64,000 bases of DNA from assembly GCF_019084075.1 (NCBI RefSeq), contig NZ_JAHREN010000001.1, positions 5,048,501 through 5,112,500 on the forward strand. Reading direction: 5' to 3'. Below the pieces are notes generated by a model. It was not told the DNA's origin, made no database searches, and was given only the letters and a program-made list of their open reading frames with translations. The DNA is from Siccirubricoccus sp. G192 (lineage in GTDB: Bacteria > Pseudomonadota > Alphaproteobacteria > Acetobacterales > Acetobacteraceae). How positions within the stretch are numbered: position 1 is the stretch's first letter; the number at the start of each line of letters is the position of its first letter. Of this stretch, positions 30,363-38,746 are shown one piece after another. The position numbers and the translations under genes are program-made.

Positions 30363-31370
30363 GCCGACCACGCCTGGTCCAGCCGGTCCGCCAGCGCCGC
30401 GCGCGAGGCCACCGCATCCAGCGCCGCCGCCGCCTCCCGCACCCGCCGCAACTGCCGGTGCAGGCCGAGGTCCCAGGTGAAACCCATGCCGCCATGCAGT
30501 TGGATCGCGCCCTCGACGATCAGCGGCGCCGCTTCCGCTGCCGTGGCGCGGCAGACCAGGCGCGCCACGGATTCGCCGCGCGGGTCCTGCGCCGCGGTGG
30601 CCAGCGCATGCGCCAGCGCGTGCCGCGCGCCTTCCAGCGCCAGCTTGTGCCGCGCCAATTCGAAGCGCAGCCCCTGGAAGGAGACCAGCGTGCGGCCGAA
30701 CTGCTTGCGGCCGGTCAGATGCGCCATGGCGCGCTCCATGCAATGCTCCGCCGCGCCGAGCGCGCCCGCGGCGCGCAGCAGCAGCGCATCGGCGCAAAGC
30801 TGCGCCCAGCCGGCCTCCGGCAGCATCTCTGCCGCCGCATCGCGCAGGGTGACGCGCGCCGCCGGCCGTTCGAGGTCGAGCCCTGGCTCCTCCACCACCT
30901 CGGCACCTGGCGCGGCGAGGTCGAGCAGCACCGCGCCGCCGCCCTCCAGCGGCGCCAGCAGCCATTGCGCCTTCTGTCCCAGCGGCACCTGACCCACCAC
31001 GCCGCTGACGCCGGCCGGCCCGGCCCGCAGCGTCCCGGCGCCGACGATGCTGCACAGCGCCTCCCCCGCCACGATCCGCGCGGCAAGGTCCGGCCGTGGT
31101 CCCGCCAGCAGCCGCGCCGCCAGCAGCGCCTCGACCAGGGGGGAAGGCGAGCAGCGCCGCCTCGGCCGCCGCCACCACCGGCGCCGCGGCGGAAAGCGGC
31201 AGGGCCAGCCCGCCCACCTCCTCCGGCGCCAGCACGCCGAGCAGCCCGTCCTCACCGAGGCGGCGCGCCGCGGTCGCCGCATCCAGCCCGGCGCAGGCTT
31301 CCGCCGCGCGCTGCGCGGTGCGGGCGATGTCCTCGGCGGCGTCGAATGTCGCGCTCATGCTCACGCCCAT
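30359..31370 (-). pseudogene. Acyl-CoA dehydrogenase, second in operon (frame broken once)
   Basis: The N-terminal helices (FDAAEDIARTAQRAAEA, GLLGVLAPEEVGGLALPLS) read from ATG 31370 or 31358. At the G-run 31138-31143 the frame shifts; the remainder reads to 30359, including the flavin-domain segments (ERAMAHLTGRKQFGRTLVSF, QLHGGMGFTWDLGLHRQL). Removing one G gives a protein of about 336 residues continuous through LLAFPLVEALLAARLL. The shorter length and weak central domain mark it as the accessory chain of a two-gene dehydrogenase pair. The start region holds a perfect 12-base tandem duplication. Probable sequencing error. Confidence 0.8.
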
Positions 31371-31372
31371 GC

Positions 31373-32578
31373 TCACGCCCCCCGGGGCAGTTTCAGGATG
31401 CGGTCGGCGATGATGCCGAGCTGGATCTGCGTGGTGCCGGCATAGATCGTCTCCGCCCGCACCTGCAGATAGAGCTTGCGGAAGCGCCGCTGCGCCGCCG
31501 CCACTTCCGGGCTGGGCGGATAGGGGGCGCGGTCCAGCACCTCCATCGCCAGGGCGGCGAAACGCTGATGCGCCTCGCTCCAATGCTGCTTCATCAGGCT
31601 GCCGCGGCCGCCAATGCTGCCGCCGCTGGCGAGGTCCTCCACCACCTGCTCCACCAGGCGCTTCAGCACCTCGATATCCACCTGCACCTGGGCGATGCGT
31701 TGGCGGAGATGCTGATCCTCCAGCAGCCGCGCCAGCGCCGGGTCGTTGCGGCAGGTGGTGACGAAGTGGCGCAACTGCTCCTCGAAGCGCCAGGCGCGGT
31801 ACATGCGGTTGGTGCCGCGCTCCACTTCCAGCACGCGCACCGCGGCCTGCCAGCCCTTCTCGGGCTCGCCCAGCGCGTCCTCCGGCTCGACCAGGGCATT
31901 GTCGAAGAAGACCTCGCAATACTCCGCATCGCCGGTGATCTGCTTCAGCGGCCGCACGGTCACGCCGGGCTGGTCGAGCTTGAGCGCGAAGAGGGAGAGG
32001 CCCTTGTGGCGCTCCTCCAGGGTGCCGGTGCGGGCCAGCAGCAGGCAGCGCTGCGCCCGGTGCGCGCCTGAGGTCCAGACCTTCTGGCCATTGATGCGCC
32101 AGGCGGCGCCATCCCGCGTCGCGCGCGTGCGGAGCCCCGCGAGGTCGGACCCCGCCTCGGGTTCGGAGAAGCCCTGGCACCAGATCTCGCGCATTTCCAG
32201 GATCGCCGGCAGGTAGCGGCGCTTCTGCTCCTCGGTGGCGACGGCCAGGATGATCGGCCCGGCCAGTTCCTTGCCGATGGAATTGGCGCTTTCCGGCATC
32301 GGCACGCGGCCGATCTCCTGGTTGGCGATCAGGTGCTCGCGCAGGCTCAGCCCATGCCCGCCATAGTCGCGCGGCCAGGCGATGCCCCAGAGCCCGGCCT
32401 GGTGCAGCCGCGCCTCCCAGGCTTTCTGCTCGTCGAGCGTCGGCGGGCTGTAGTCCACCGCATCGGCCCGCCACTGCGGCGGCAGGTTGGCGGCGATCCA
32501 GGCGCGGTGCCGCGCGCGGTATGCGGCGGCATCCACTGCCGCGCTGCTGGTCGTTGTGCTGGCGGCTGGCGCGCTCAT
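31373..32578 (-). CDS. Acyl-CoA dehydrogenase, first in operon
   Basis: The 401-residue flavoprotein has the family landmarks GLWGIAWPRDYGGHGLSL, IWCQGFSEPEAGSDLAGL (FAD/substrate region, about 125-145), INGQKVWTSGAHRAQRCLLL and the C-terminal ETIYAGTTQIQLGIIADRIL. It desaturates acyl-CoA esters and passes electrons to ETF. It heads the operon; its stop overlaps the start region of the second dehydrogenase, indicating a heteromeric pair as seen in cholesterol, aromatic or cyclic acid pathways. No transcription factor is adjacent. Confidence 0.92.
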   Translation of the reverse strand: MSAPAASTTTSSAAVDAAAYRARHRAWIAANLPPQWRADAVDYSPPTLDEQKAWEARLHQAGLWGIAWPRDYGGHGLSLREHLIANQEIGRVPMPESANSIGKELAGPIILAVATEEQKRRYLPAILEMREIWCQGFSEPEAGSDLAGLRTRATRDGAAWRINGQKVWTSGAHRAQRCLLLARTGTLEERHKGLSLFALKLDQPGVTVRPLKQITGDAEYCEVFFDNALVEPEDALGEPEKGWQAAVRVLEVERGTNRMYRAWRFEEQLRHFVTTCRNDPALARLLEDQHLRQRIAQVQVDIEVLKRLVEQVVEDLASGGSIGGRGSLMKQHWSEAHQRFAALAMEVLDRAPYPPSPEVAAAQRRFRKLYLQVRAETIYAGTTQIQLGIIADRILKLPRGA

Positions 32579-32694
32579 GCGCGGCCCTCCGGGGTCCGGA
32601 CTGCCATGGTTTCCTCCGTGCTTGCCGGATGGTTCCGGCGGGGCTTGCAGGCAGTCTCCGGCAGCGCGGCCCGGGGATCAACCCCGCCACATGG

Positions 32695-33318
32695 TTACAG
32701 CGAGATCGGCCGGCGGTACTTGGCCGAGATCGTCTCCGGTTTCACGATCCCGCCGGCCAGCGCCATGGTCCACCAGCCGATATCGGCCAGGTGCACGACG
32801 GTGCTCTCCAGGCTGCGGACCACCAGCTCACCCTCGCCGGAATGGGCGCCGGCGATATGCGCCACCTCCTCCGGCAGCCCGGCCAGCAGGCAGAGATGCA
32901 CGCCATAGGCCGGGTGCCGGATGGAGGGCAGGCCGGTGGCGCGCGGCGCGGCTTCCCAGCGGCGGCGGTTCTCGGGGTCGAATTCCCAGGGCTTGCCGAT
33001 ATCGTGGCAGAGCCCGCCGGCCACCACGATGTCATGCCGGATCGGCATGTCCGGGTTGCTCGCCGCCATCTCCTCGGCCATGCGCATCGCCAGGCGGGTG
33101 ACGCCGCGGATATGGTCGGTCTGGTCGCCGCGGGTCAGCAGCATCTGGCCGGGATTGCCGGCCGGCGGGATGTCGCGGATGGAACGCCAGGAGCTGCGGG
33201 CGATGGCCAGGGCCCAGGCTTCCACCACCCGCTCGCGCAGGCCGGCATCCTGGATCGAGGCCACCTCGGGCAATTCCTCGCGCATCTGGCGGCGCAGCGC
33301 CTCCGTGACCTCGGCCAT
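32695..33318 (-). CDS. HD-domain metal-dependent phosphohydrolase
   Basis: ATG 33318 follows an AGGGGAG site by six bases and gives 207 residues. The HD core is clear: TDHIRGVTRLAMRMAEEM, then DIVVAGGLCHDIGKPWEF with the His-Asp pair, and later HPAYGVHLCLLAGL and AGAHSGEGE. HD proteins hydrolyse phosphate esters or nucleotides; the substrate is not predictable here. The gene stands 116 bases from the acyl-CoA dehydrogenase operon on the same strand and could be its leader gene. Confidence 0.8.
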   Translation of the reverse strand: MAEVTEALRRQMREELPEVASIQDAGLRERVVEAWALAIARSSWRSIRDIPPAGNPGQMLLTRGDQTDHIRGVTRLAMRMAEEMAASNPDMPIRHDIVVAGGLCHDIGKPWEFDPENRRRWEAAPRATGLPSIRHPAYGVHLCLLAGLPEEVAHIAGAHSGEGELVVRSLESTVVHLADIGWWTMALAGGIVKPETISAKYRRPISL

Positions 33319-33412
33319 GGCTTCTCCCCTTCCGTGCCATTTCAGGACGGCCACTCTGTCACAGGATTAGGACGCGTCGAGCCATTGCCCGATCCTGCCG
33401 GCAGGCGGGACG

Positions 33413-33919
33413 CTACCGGTTCAGCAACCGCGCCAGGTTGCTGACCCGGCGGTGCAGCAACGCGCGCCATGCCCGCTCGACCGGCCCGCCTGCCGTCCAG
33501 TCCGCCAATTCGGCCTGCACGGCGTCGCGCTCGGCCCGCAACCGGGTCCGATCCTGCTCGGCGGCTTCCAGGTCGTCTTCGGCCGCGGCGAGGGCGGTGC
33601 GAAGTGTCTCGACTTCGCTTTCCAGGCCGGTGGCCTGCTCAAGGGCTTCCGCCTCGGCCTGGCGGGCTTGCCGGGCGGCTGCCTCGGATTGATCGGCGCG
33701 AATCCGCTCCCGCCCCAGGGCATCGCGCAGGGCGGCGGCTTCGCCCTCCGCCCGTCCTGCCCGCCCGCGCAACTCGGCTGCCTCGCCGGCCAATGTGTCG
33801 GCCCGCTCCCGCTCACGGTTGAACTGTTCCCGAAGGGCGGCAACCGCATCGGCCAAGGCCTTCACCGCGTCCGATCCGAGGGGTCGATCGGAACTGTTTC
33901 GGTCATCGTGCGAATGCAT
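33413..33919 (-). CDS. Hypothetical coiled-coil protein
   Basis: I do not recognise a family. The 168-residue protein is almost wholly helical, with heptad patterns rich in Ala, Glu, Arg and Leu from about residue 18 to 140, a short polar N-terminus (MHSHDDRNSSDRPLG) and a basic C-terminal tail (WRALLHRRVSNLARLLNR). It has no signal peptide or membrane segment, so it is probably cytoplasmic. It is isolated between the HD gene and the hydrolase gene. Structural or nucleoid-associated roles are possible. Confidence 0.6.
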   Translation of the reverse strand: MHSHDDRNSSDRPLGSDAVKALADAVAALREQFNRERERADTLAGEAAELRGRAGRAEGEAAALRDALGRERIRADQSEAAARQARQAEAEALEQATGLESEVETLRTALAAAEDDLEAAEQDRTRLRAERDAVQAELADWTAGGPVERAWRALLHRRVSNLARLLNR

Positions 33920-34122
33920 CCAACAGCCTTCCGATGCGATGGCCTCCGATATGGTGGCGCCCGGAGCGTCCTTCAGGCGGGCCCGCCTGCCCGAAGGCGA
34001 CAGGTTCGATTGCAGCCTCTGCCATGGCGTGCGGCTATATCATAGGGCCATGCGGGTTCGTGCCGCGGAGCGGGCATGCTCACCGCGCCGCCGGCTTCGC
34101 GCGCCGCGGATCGCGATCGGCC
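33920..34122. other. Intergenic region without a recognisable gene
   Basis: This 203-base stretch lies between two minus-strand genes and is locally less G+C-rich around GGCTATATCATAGGG (34031-34045). On the minus strand that gives a TATGAT hexamer that could serve as a -10 element for the coiled-coil gene, though no good -35 is visible. I see no RNA gene. Confidence 0.3.
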
Positions 34123-35010
34123 TCAGACCCGCAGCCCACCCTTCAGCACCACCGGAACCCGCAGGTAATGCACGCCGTTGCGCTCGGCCGGCGGGAAGCG
34201 GCCGGCGCGCATATTCACCTGGATGGAGGGCAGCAGCAGCAGCGGCGGCGCGAGCTTGGCGTCGCGGGCCTCGCGCATCCGCACGAACTCCTCCTCCGAC
34301 ATGCCGTCCTTCACATGCGGGTTCCGCGCCCGCTGCTCTGCCACCGTGCTCTCCCAGGCGAAGTGGTCGCGGCCGGGGGCCTTGTAGTCGTGGCAGGTGA
34401 AGATGCGCGTCTCCGGCGGCAGCGCCAGCAGGCGGCGGATGGAACGCCACAGCACCCGCGCATCGCCGCCGGGGAAGTCGCAGCGCGCGGTGCCGTAATC
34501 CGGCATGAACAGCGTGTCGCCGACGAAGGCGGTGTCACCGATCACATAGGCGACGCAGGCCGGGGTATGGCCCGGCACGTGCAGGACCCGCACCGGGAGG
34601 GTGCCGATCGCAGATTCCTCGCCATCGCGGAACAGACGGTCGAAGTCGCCGCCCTCGGGTGCCAGGTCCTCGGCGTCGAAGACCGGGCGGAAGATGGTCT
34701 GCACGTCGCGGATATGCTCGCCGATGCCGACCCGCGCCCCCGTCTTCAGCGCGACATAGGGGGAGGCGGTGAGGTGGTCGGCATGCACATGGGTCTCGAG
34801 CACCCAGTCCAGCGTGACCCCCGCCTCCTCGGCCAGGCGCAGCACGGCATCGGCGCTGCGGGTATCGGCCTCGCCGCTGCGGTTGTCCCAGTCCAGCACC
34901 GGGTCGATCACCGCGCCGTGCAATGTCGCGGGGTCCCAGACGAGATAGGTGACGGTATTGGTCGCCTCGTCGAAACAGGCCCGAACCTCGGGACCGGGCA
35001 TCGCTGCCAT
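34123..35010 (-). CDS. Metallo-beta-lactamase-fold hydrolase, persulfide-dioxygenase-like
   Basis: ATG 35010 follows a GGGAGG site closely and gives 295 residues. Metal ligands are visible in THVHADH (H74, H76, D78, H79), VPGHTPACVAYV, the VGDTLFMPDYGTARCDFPGG aspartate region and CHDYKAPGR. The MPDYGTARCDFPGG and ARNPHVKDG segments match the ETHE1/Blh branch that oxidises glutathione persulfide to sulfite. A glyoxalase II-type function is less likely. It diverges from the multicopper-oxidase gene across about 130 bases that contain a direct TATAGGCC repeat (35037 and 35081). No rhodanese or BigR regulator is adjacent. Confidence 0.85.
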   Translation of the reverse strand: MAAMPGPEVRACFDEATNTVTYLVWDPATLHGAVIDPVLDWDNRSGEADTRSADAVLRLAEEAGVTLDWVLETHVHADHLTASPYVALKTGARVGIGEHIRDVQTIFRPVFDAEDLAPEGGDFDRLFRDGEESAIGTLPVRVLHVPGHTPACVAYVIGDTAFVGDTLFMPDYGTARCDFPGGDARVLWRSIRRLLALPPETRIFTCHDYKAPGRDHFAWESTVAEQRARNPHVKDGMSEEEFVRMREARDAKLAPPLLLLPSIQVNMRAGRFPPAERNGVHYLRVPVVLKGGLRV

Positions 35011-35140
35011 CGTATCCTCCCTTTTTCTCCCCACAATATAGGCCACTCCGCCCCGGGATTTGCAGGATTCCCGAAGGCCCTATAGGCCGGCCGGGGAAAA
35101 GCAGGGCATTGCCCGATCATCCGCCTGCCGGAGCCCCAGC

Positions 35141-36520
35141 ATGTCCCGACTGCCCCGCCGTGCCCTGCTCACCGCCGCCGGCGCCGCGCTGTTGCCGCCC
35201 TTGCCCGCCTCCGCCGCGGCGGAGCCCCGCCGCCTCGTCGCGGCGCTGGCCCGGCAGGCGCTGCTCGGGGCGGGACGGCCGGAGACGGGGATCTGGGCCT
35301 ATGACGGCACCTCGCCCGGCCCGCTGCTGCAGGCCCGCCAGGGCGAGACGTTGCGGCTGCGGCTGGAGAACCGGCTGCCGCAGCCGACCTCCATCCACTG
35401 GCACGGCATCCGGCTGCCCAATGCGATGGACGGCGCCGCCGGCATCACCCAGCCGCCGGTGCCGCCAGGCGGCGACTTCGACTACGTCTTCGCCCCGCCC
35501 GATGCCGGCACCCATTGGTACCACCCGCAATGGGAGGCGCATGAGCAGGTGGCACGCGGCCTTGGCGGCGCGCTGATCGTGGCGGAGGCGGCGCCGCCGC
35601 CGGTGGACCGCGACCTGCTCTGGGTGCTGCGCGACTGGCGCTTGCAGGAGGATGGCGGCATCGCCGAGGATTTCGACAATCTGCGCGATGCCCATTACGC
35701 TGGCCGGCTCGGCGATCTCGTCACCCTGAACGGCAGGCGGGCGGAGGATTTCCCGGTGCGGGCCGGGGAGCGGCTGCGGCTGCGGCTGCTGAATGCCGCC
35801 AATGCCCGCATCTTCACGCTCCGCTTCACCGGCCATGCGCCACTGGTGGTGGCGCTGGACGGCCAGCCGGTGGAGCCGCATCCGCCGGAGGGGGATCTGG
35901 TGGTGCTCGGCCCCGGGATGCGCGCCGACCTGATCCTGGACTGCACCGGCACCCCCGGCGACCGGGCGCAGGTGGTGGACGAGACCTATGCCAGGCGGCC
36001 CTTCCGGCTGCTCGACATCGTCTATGCGGCGGAGCGGCTGCGCGCCATGCCGCCCGCCGATGCGGTGCGGCTGCCGCCGAACCCGGTGCCGGAGCCCGAC
36101 CTGGCGCGGGCCGAGGCCATCCCGGTGGTGCTGGCCGGCGGCATGCGGAGCATGCTGCGGCCGGGCATGCAGGATGCGCGGGCGCGCGGCCTGGCCTGGA
36201 CCGTCAATGGCCATGCCAATGCCCCGCAGGAACGGCAGGAGCCCCTGGCGGTGCTGCGGCTCGGCCGGAGCTATGTGCTGGATATCCGCAACGAATCCGC
36301 CTTCTCGCATCCCCTGCACCTGCATGGCCATGCCTTCCGCCAGATTACCCGCAATGGCCGCCCGGTGCCGCATCGGCCCTTCCGCGACACCGTGCTGCTG
36401 GGCCCGCAGGAACGCATGGAGCTGGCCTTCCTGGCCGACAATCCCGGCGACTGGATGCTGCAATGCCAGGTGCTGGAACATCAGCATGCCGGGCTTTCGG
36501 CCATGCTGCGTGTGGAATGA
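35141..36520 (+). CDS. Multicopper-oxidase-family protein with altered trinuclear-site motif
   Basis: ATG 35141 (GGAG seven bases upstream) gives a 459-residue precursor with a twin-arginine-like leader (LPRRALLTAAGAALLPPLPA). Three cupredoxin domains are indicated by HWHG (86-89), HWYH (125-128) and HPLHLHGH (390-397). The last motif, normally HCHxxxH, reads QCQVLEH (441-447): type 1 Cys442 and His447 remain but both flanking histidines, which bind type 3 copper, are glutamines. It may therefore bind type 1 copper yet be impaired in oxygen reduction, or use another mechanism. Family roles include copper resistance and cell division (SufI-like). No copper genes are adjacent. Confidence 0.85.
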   Translation: MSRLPRRALLTAAGAALLPPLPASAAAEPRRLVAALARQALLGAGRPETGIWAYDGTSPGPLLQARQGETLRLRLENRLPQPTSIHWHGIRLPNAMDGAAGITQPPVPPGGDFDYVFAPPDAGTHWYHPQWEAHEQVARGLGGALIVAEAAPPPVDRDLLWVLRDWRLQEDGGIAEDFDNLRDAHYAGRLGDLVTLNGRRAEDFPVRAGERLRLRLLNAANARIFTLRFTGHAPLVVALDGQPVEPHPPEGDLVVLGPGMRADLILDCTGTPGDRAQVVDETYARRPFRLLDIVYAAERLRAMPPADAVRLPPNPVPEPDLARAEAIPVVLAGGMRSMLRPGMQDARARGLAWTVNGHANAPQERQEPLAVLRLGRSYVLDIRNESAFSHPLHLHGHAFRQITRNGRPVPHRPFRDTVLLGPQERMELAFLADNPGDWMLQCQVLEHQHAGLSAMLRVE

Positions 36521-36583
36521 GGCCACGGCTTCCCGCGCCGCCCGGCCGGGCCTAGGCTTCAGGTGAAAGCGAAGGAGCCCCCG

Positions 36584-37582
36584 ATGGCCGATGTGATCCC
36601 CGTCCTCGACCTCGCCCCGCTGCTGGCGGACGAAGCCGGCGCGCAGGAGCGCCTCGGCGCCGAATTGCGCCGTGCCTTCACCGAGGTGGGCTTCTACTTC
36701 GTGCGCAACCACGGCGTGCCGGATGCGCTGGTGGAGGCCGCCTTCGCGGCCGCGCGGCGCTTCCACGACCAGCCGCTCGACGCCAAGCTCGCGATGCCCT
36801 TCAACGAGCACAATATCGGCTACCTGCCGATGCGCGGCGCCACCACGCGGCTGAACAGCCTCGGCACCGTCTACAAGCCGAATGCGAACGAGGCGGTGTT
36901 CTTCAAGCGCGAGCGGCCGGCCGACCACCCGGATGTGGTGGCAGGGCGGCGCTTCCGCGGCATGAACCAATGGCCGAAGGACCTCCCGGGCTTCCGCGAG
37001 TTGGTGCTCGACTATGCGCGCGCCATGGAGGGGCTGGGGCTGCGCCTGGCGCCGCTCTATGCCGTGGCCCTCGGCCTGGCGCCGGATTTCTTCGCGGACA
37101 AGTTCCGCGAGCCGATGTTCACCCTGCGCATGACCCACTACCCGCAGCAGGATCCGGTGGGCGGCGAGGAGGAATGGGGCCTGGCGCCGCATTCCGATAC
37201 CAGCTTCATGACCATCCTGGCGCAGAACCGGGTGCCTGGCCTGTCGCTGCGGCTGCCCGACGGCACCTGGGTGGATGCGCCCGCGCCGGAGGGCGCCTTC
37301 CTGGTGAATGGCGGCATGATGCTGCGGCGCTGGAGCAATGAGCGCTTCCTCGCCACGCCGCACCGCGTCACCAACCGCAGCGGCCAGGAACGCTATGCCA
37401 TTCCCTTCTTCCTGGATGCGGATTACGACGCGCGGATCGCACCCCTGCCCACCTGCGTGGATGCGGAGCACCCGGCGAAATACCCGCCCTTCACCTATCT
37501 CGACTTCATGACCGAATATACCAGCGCCAATTACGCCGAGCGGCAGCGCGCGCAGCAGGAGGTGCAATTGCAGGGCGCCTGA
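36584..37582 (+). CDS. 2-oxoglutarate/Fe(II)-dependent dioxygenase, isopenicillin N synthase-like
   Basis: ATG 36584 has AAGGAG upstream; the 332-residue protein has the DIOX_N domain (about 4-110, VGFYFVRNHGVP) and the catalytic jelly roll. The iron ligands are H203 and D205 (PHSDTSF) and H260 (TPHRV), with R270 for the 2-oxoglutarate carboxylate although the usual RxS serine is Ala. The substrate is unknown; relatives act on small acids, amino acids or in ethylene-type reactions. A Bug binding protein follows 77 bases downstream on the same strand, a hint that its substrate may be an imported acid. Confidence 0.87.
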   Translation: MADVIPVLDLAPLLADEAGAQERLGAELRRAFTEVGFYFVRNHGVPDALVEAAFAAARRFHDQPLDAKLAMPFNEHNIGYLPMRGATTRLNSLGTVYKPNANEAVFFKRERPADHPDVVAGRRFRGMNQWPKDLPGFRELVLDYARAMEGLGLRLAPLYAVALGLAPDFFADKFREPMFTLRMTHYPQQDPVGGEEEWGLAPHSDTSFMTILAQNRVPGLSLRLPDGTWVDAPAPEGAFLVNGGMMLRRWSNERFLATPHRVTNRSGQERYAIPFFLDADYDARIAPLPTCVDAEHPAKYPPFTYLDFMTEYTSANYAERQRAQQEVQLQGA

Positions 37583-37659
37583 GCGCCGATTTCGCTTCCG
37601 CGGCCCCGCGCCAGATGCTTTCCTGACGGCAACGAAGCTTGCCACAGGGAGAACGCCGC

Positions 37660-38649
37660 ATGCGCCGCCGCCCGTTCCTGCTCGCGCCCACCGCCCTGCT
37701 CGCCGCCCCTTTCACGGCCCGGGCGCAGAGCTTCACCGAACGGCCGGTCAGCCTGGTGACCGGCTATGCACCGGGCGGCTCCACCGATATCGCCGCGCGG
37801 CTGCTGGCGGACCGCATCGCCGCGCAGCTCGGCGCCGGCACGCGGGTGGTGGTGGAGAACCGGCCGGGCGCGGCCGGGGCGGTGGCCAGCGAATGGCTGC
37901 GCCGGCAGCCGGCGGATGGGCACACCATCATGGTGGCGGAAACCGGCTCGCATGCCATCGCGCCCAATGCGCTGATCGGCTGGAACCGCTATGACCCGGT
38001 GGCGGATTTCACCCATCTCGGCATCATCGGCGCGCCGCCGCTGGTGCTGGTGGTGACCAACGGCTTCCCCGGCCGGACCCCGGCCGAGGCCGTGGCGCGG
38101 CTGCGGGAGGCGCCGCGGGACAGCATCACCTATGCCACCTCGGGCGTCGGCGGCGTGCTGCACCTGGCGGCGGAGATGCTCGGGCTGCATCTCGGCACCA
38201 AATTCGTGCATGTGCCCTATCGCAGCGGCGCGCAGATGCTGCAATCGATCCATACCGGGGAGGCGCAATTCGGCATCGCCGCGCTGGCCTCCGCCAATGC
38301 CATGCTGCGGGACGGGATGGTGCGCGGCGTCGCCGTCACCGGCCTCCAACGCTTCCCCACCTTCCCCGACCTGCCCACCCTGGCGGAAGCCGGGGTGCCG
38401 GGCTTCGAATTCGACAGTTGGTTCATCCTGGTGGGCCCGCCGAACATGCCGCCCGCCATCGCAGGGGCCCTGAACCGGGCGCTGGTGGCCGCGTTGCACG
38501 AGGATCCGCTGCGCGACCGGCTGCTCGCCGCCGGCCACGACACCTGGCGCAAGCCGAACAGCCTCGCCGATGCGCGCGCCTTCATCCAGCAGGAGATGGA
38601 GAAATACCGCGTGGTGGTGGAGCGGACCGGGGTACGGCTGGAGCCCTAG
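37660..38649 (+). CDS. Bug/TctC-family tripartite tricarboxylate binding protein
   Basis: ATG 37660 follows a GGGAG site and yields 329 residues with a signal peptide (MRRRPFLLAPTALLAAPFTARA). Bug features include VSLVTGYAPGGSTDIAARLL, VVENRPGAAGAVASEWL, ITYATSGVGGVLHLAAE and HVPYRSGAQMLQSIHTGE. It is downstream of the 2OG oxygenase and converges on a second Bug gene across two strong hairpins. No permease genes are nearby. The stop codon lies at the first base of the downstream hairpin. Confidence 0.88.
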   Translation: MRRRPFLLAPTALLAAPFTARAQSFTERPVSLVTGYAPGGSTDIAARLLADRIAAQLGAGTRVVVENRPGAAGAVASEWLRRQPADGHTIMVAETGSHAIAPNALIGWNRYDPVADFTHLGIIGAPPLVLVVTNGFPGRTPAEAVARLREAPRDSITYATSGVGGVLHLAAEMLGLHLGTKFVHVPYRSGAQMLQSIHTGEAQFGIAALASANAMLRDGMVRGVAVTGLQRFPTFPDLPTLAEAGVPGFEFDSWFILVGPPNMPPAIAGALNRALVAALHEDPLRDRLLAAGHDTWRKPNSLADARAFIQQEMEKYRVVVERTGVRLEP

Positions 38650-38673
38650 ATCACAGTCTTCCAGACTGTGATC
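38649..38673. terminator. Hairpin after the plus-strand Bug gene
   Basis: GATCACAGTCT (38649-38659) is complementary to AGACTGTGATC (38663-38673) with a three-base loop. It begins at the stop codon of the Bug gene and is followed by CAGCTTCATGAG rather than a T tract. Likely terminates or protects the plus-strand transcript. Confidence 0.6.
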
Positions 38674-38698
38674 CAGCTTCATGAGATCGGCCAACTTT

Positions 38699-38740
38699 GC
38701 CGTCCTGACCGGAAACGCGCGCGTTTCCGGTCAGGACGGC
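38699..38740. terminator. Perfect 42-base palindrome between convergent Bug genes
   Basis: The 21-base arms (38699-38719 and 38720-38740) are exactly complementary with no spacer; the centre is ACGCGCGCGT. It lies seven bases from the stop of the minus-strand Bug gene and 26 from the previous hairpin. A bidirectional terminator is the simplest reading. Confidence 0.6.
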
Positions 38741-38746
38741 GTTAGA

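Noticed and set aside
28263-32690. Very long single open frame on the minus strand
   Set aside because: It links three real genes through non-coding-frame sequence; family matches change frame inside it, so it is a high-G+C artefact.
34008-34030. Possible tRNA T-arm (GGTTCGATTGCAGCC)
   Set aside because: The flanking bases do not form a T stem and no acceptor or anticodon arms fit at the required distances.
35037-35088. TATAGGCC direct repeat as a regulator site for the hydrolase and multicopper-oxidase genes
   Set aside because: Only two 8-base copies 44 bases apart, one inside a GGCC palindrome; too weak without a regulator gene nearby.
35117-37645. Large antisense open frame opposite the multicopper-oxidase and 2OG oxygenase genes
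   Set aside because: Composition is Arg/His/Gln-rich low complexity with no family pattern; the plus strand encodes clear enzymes.
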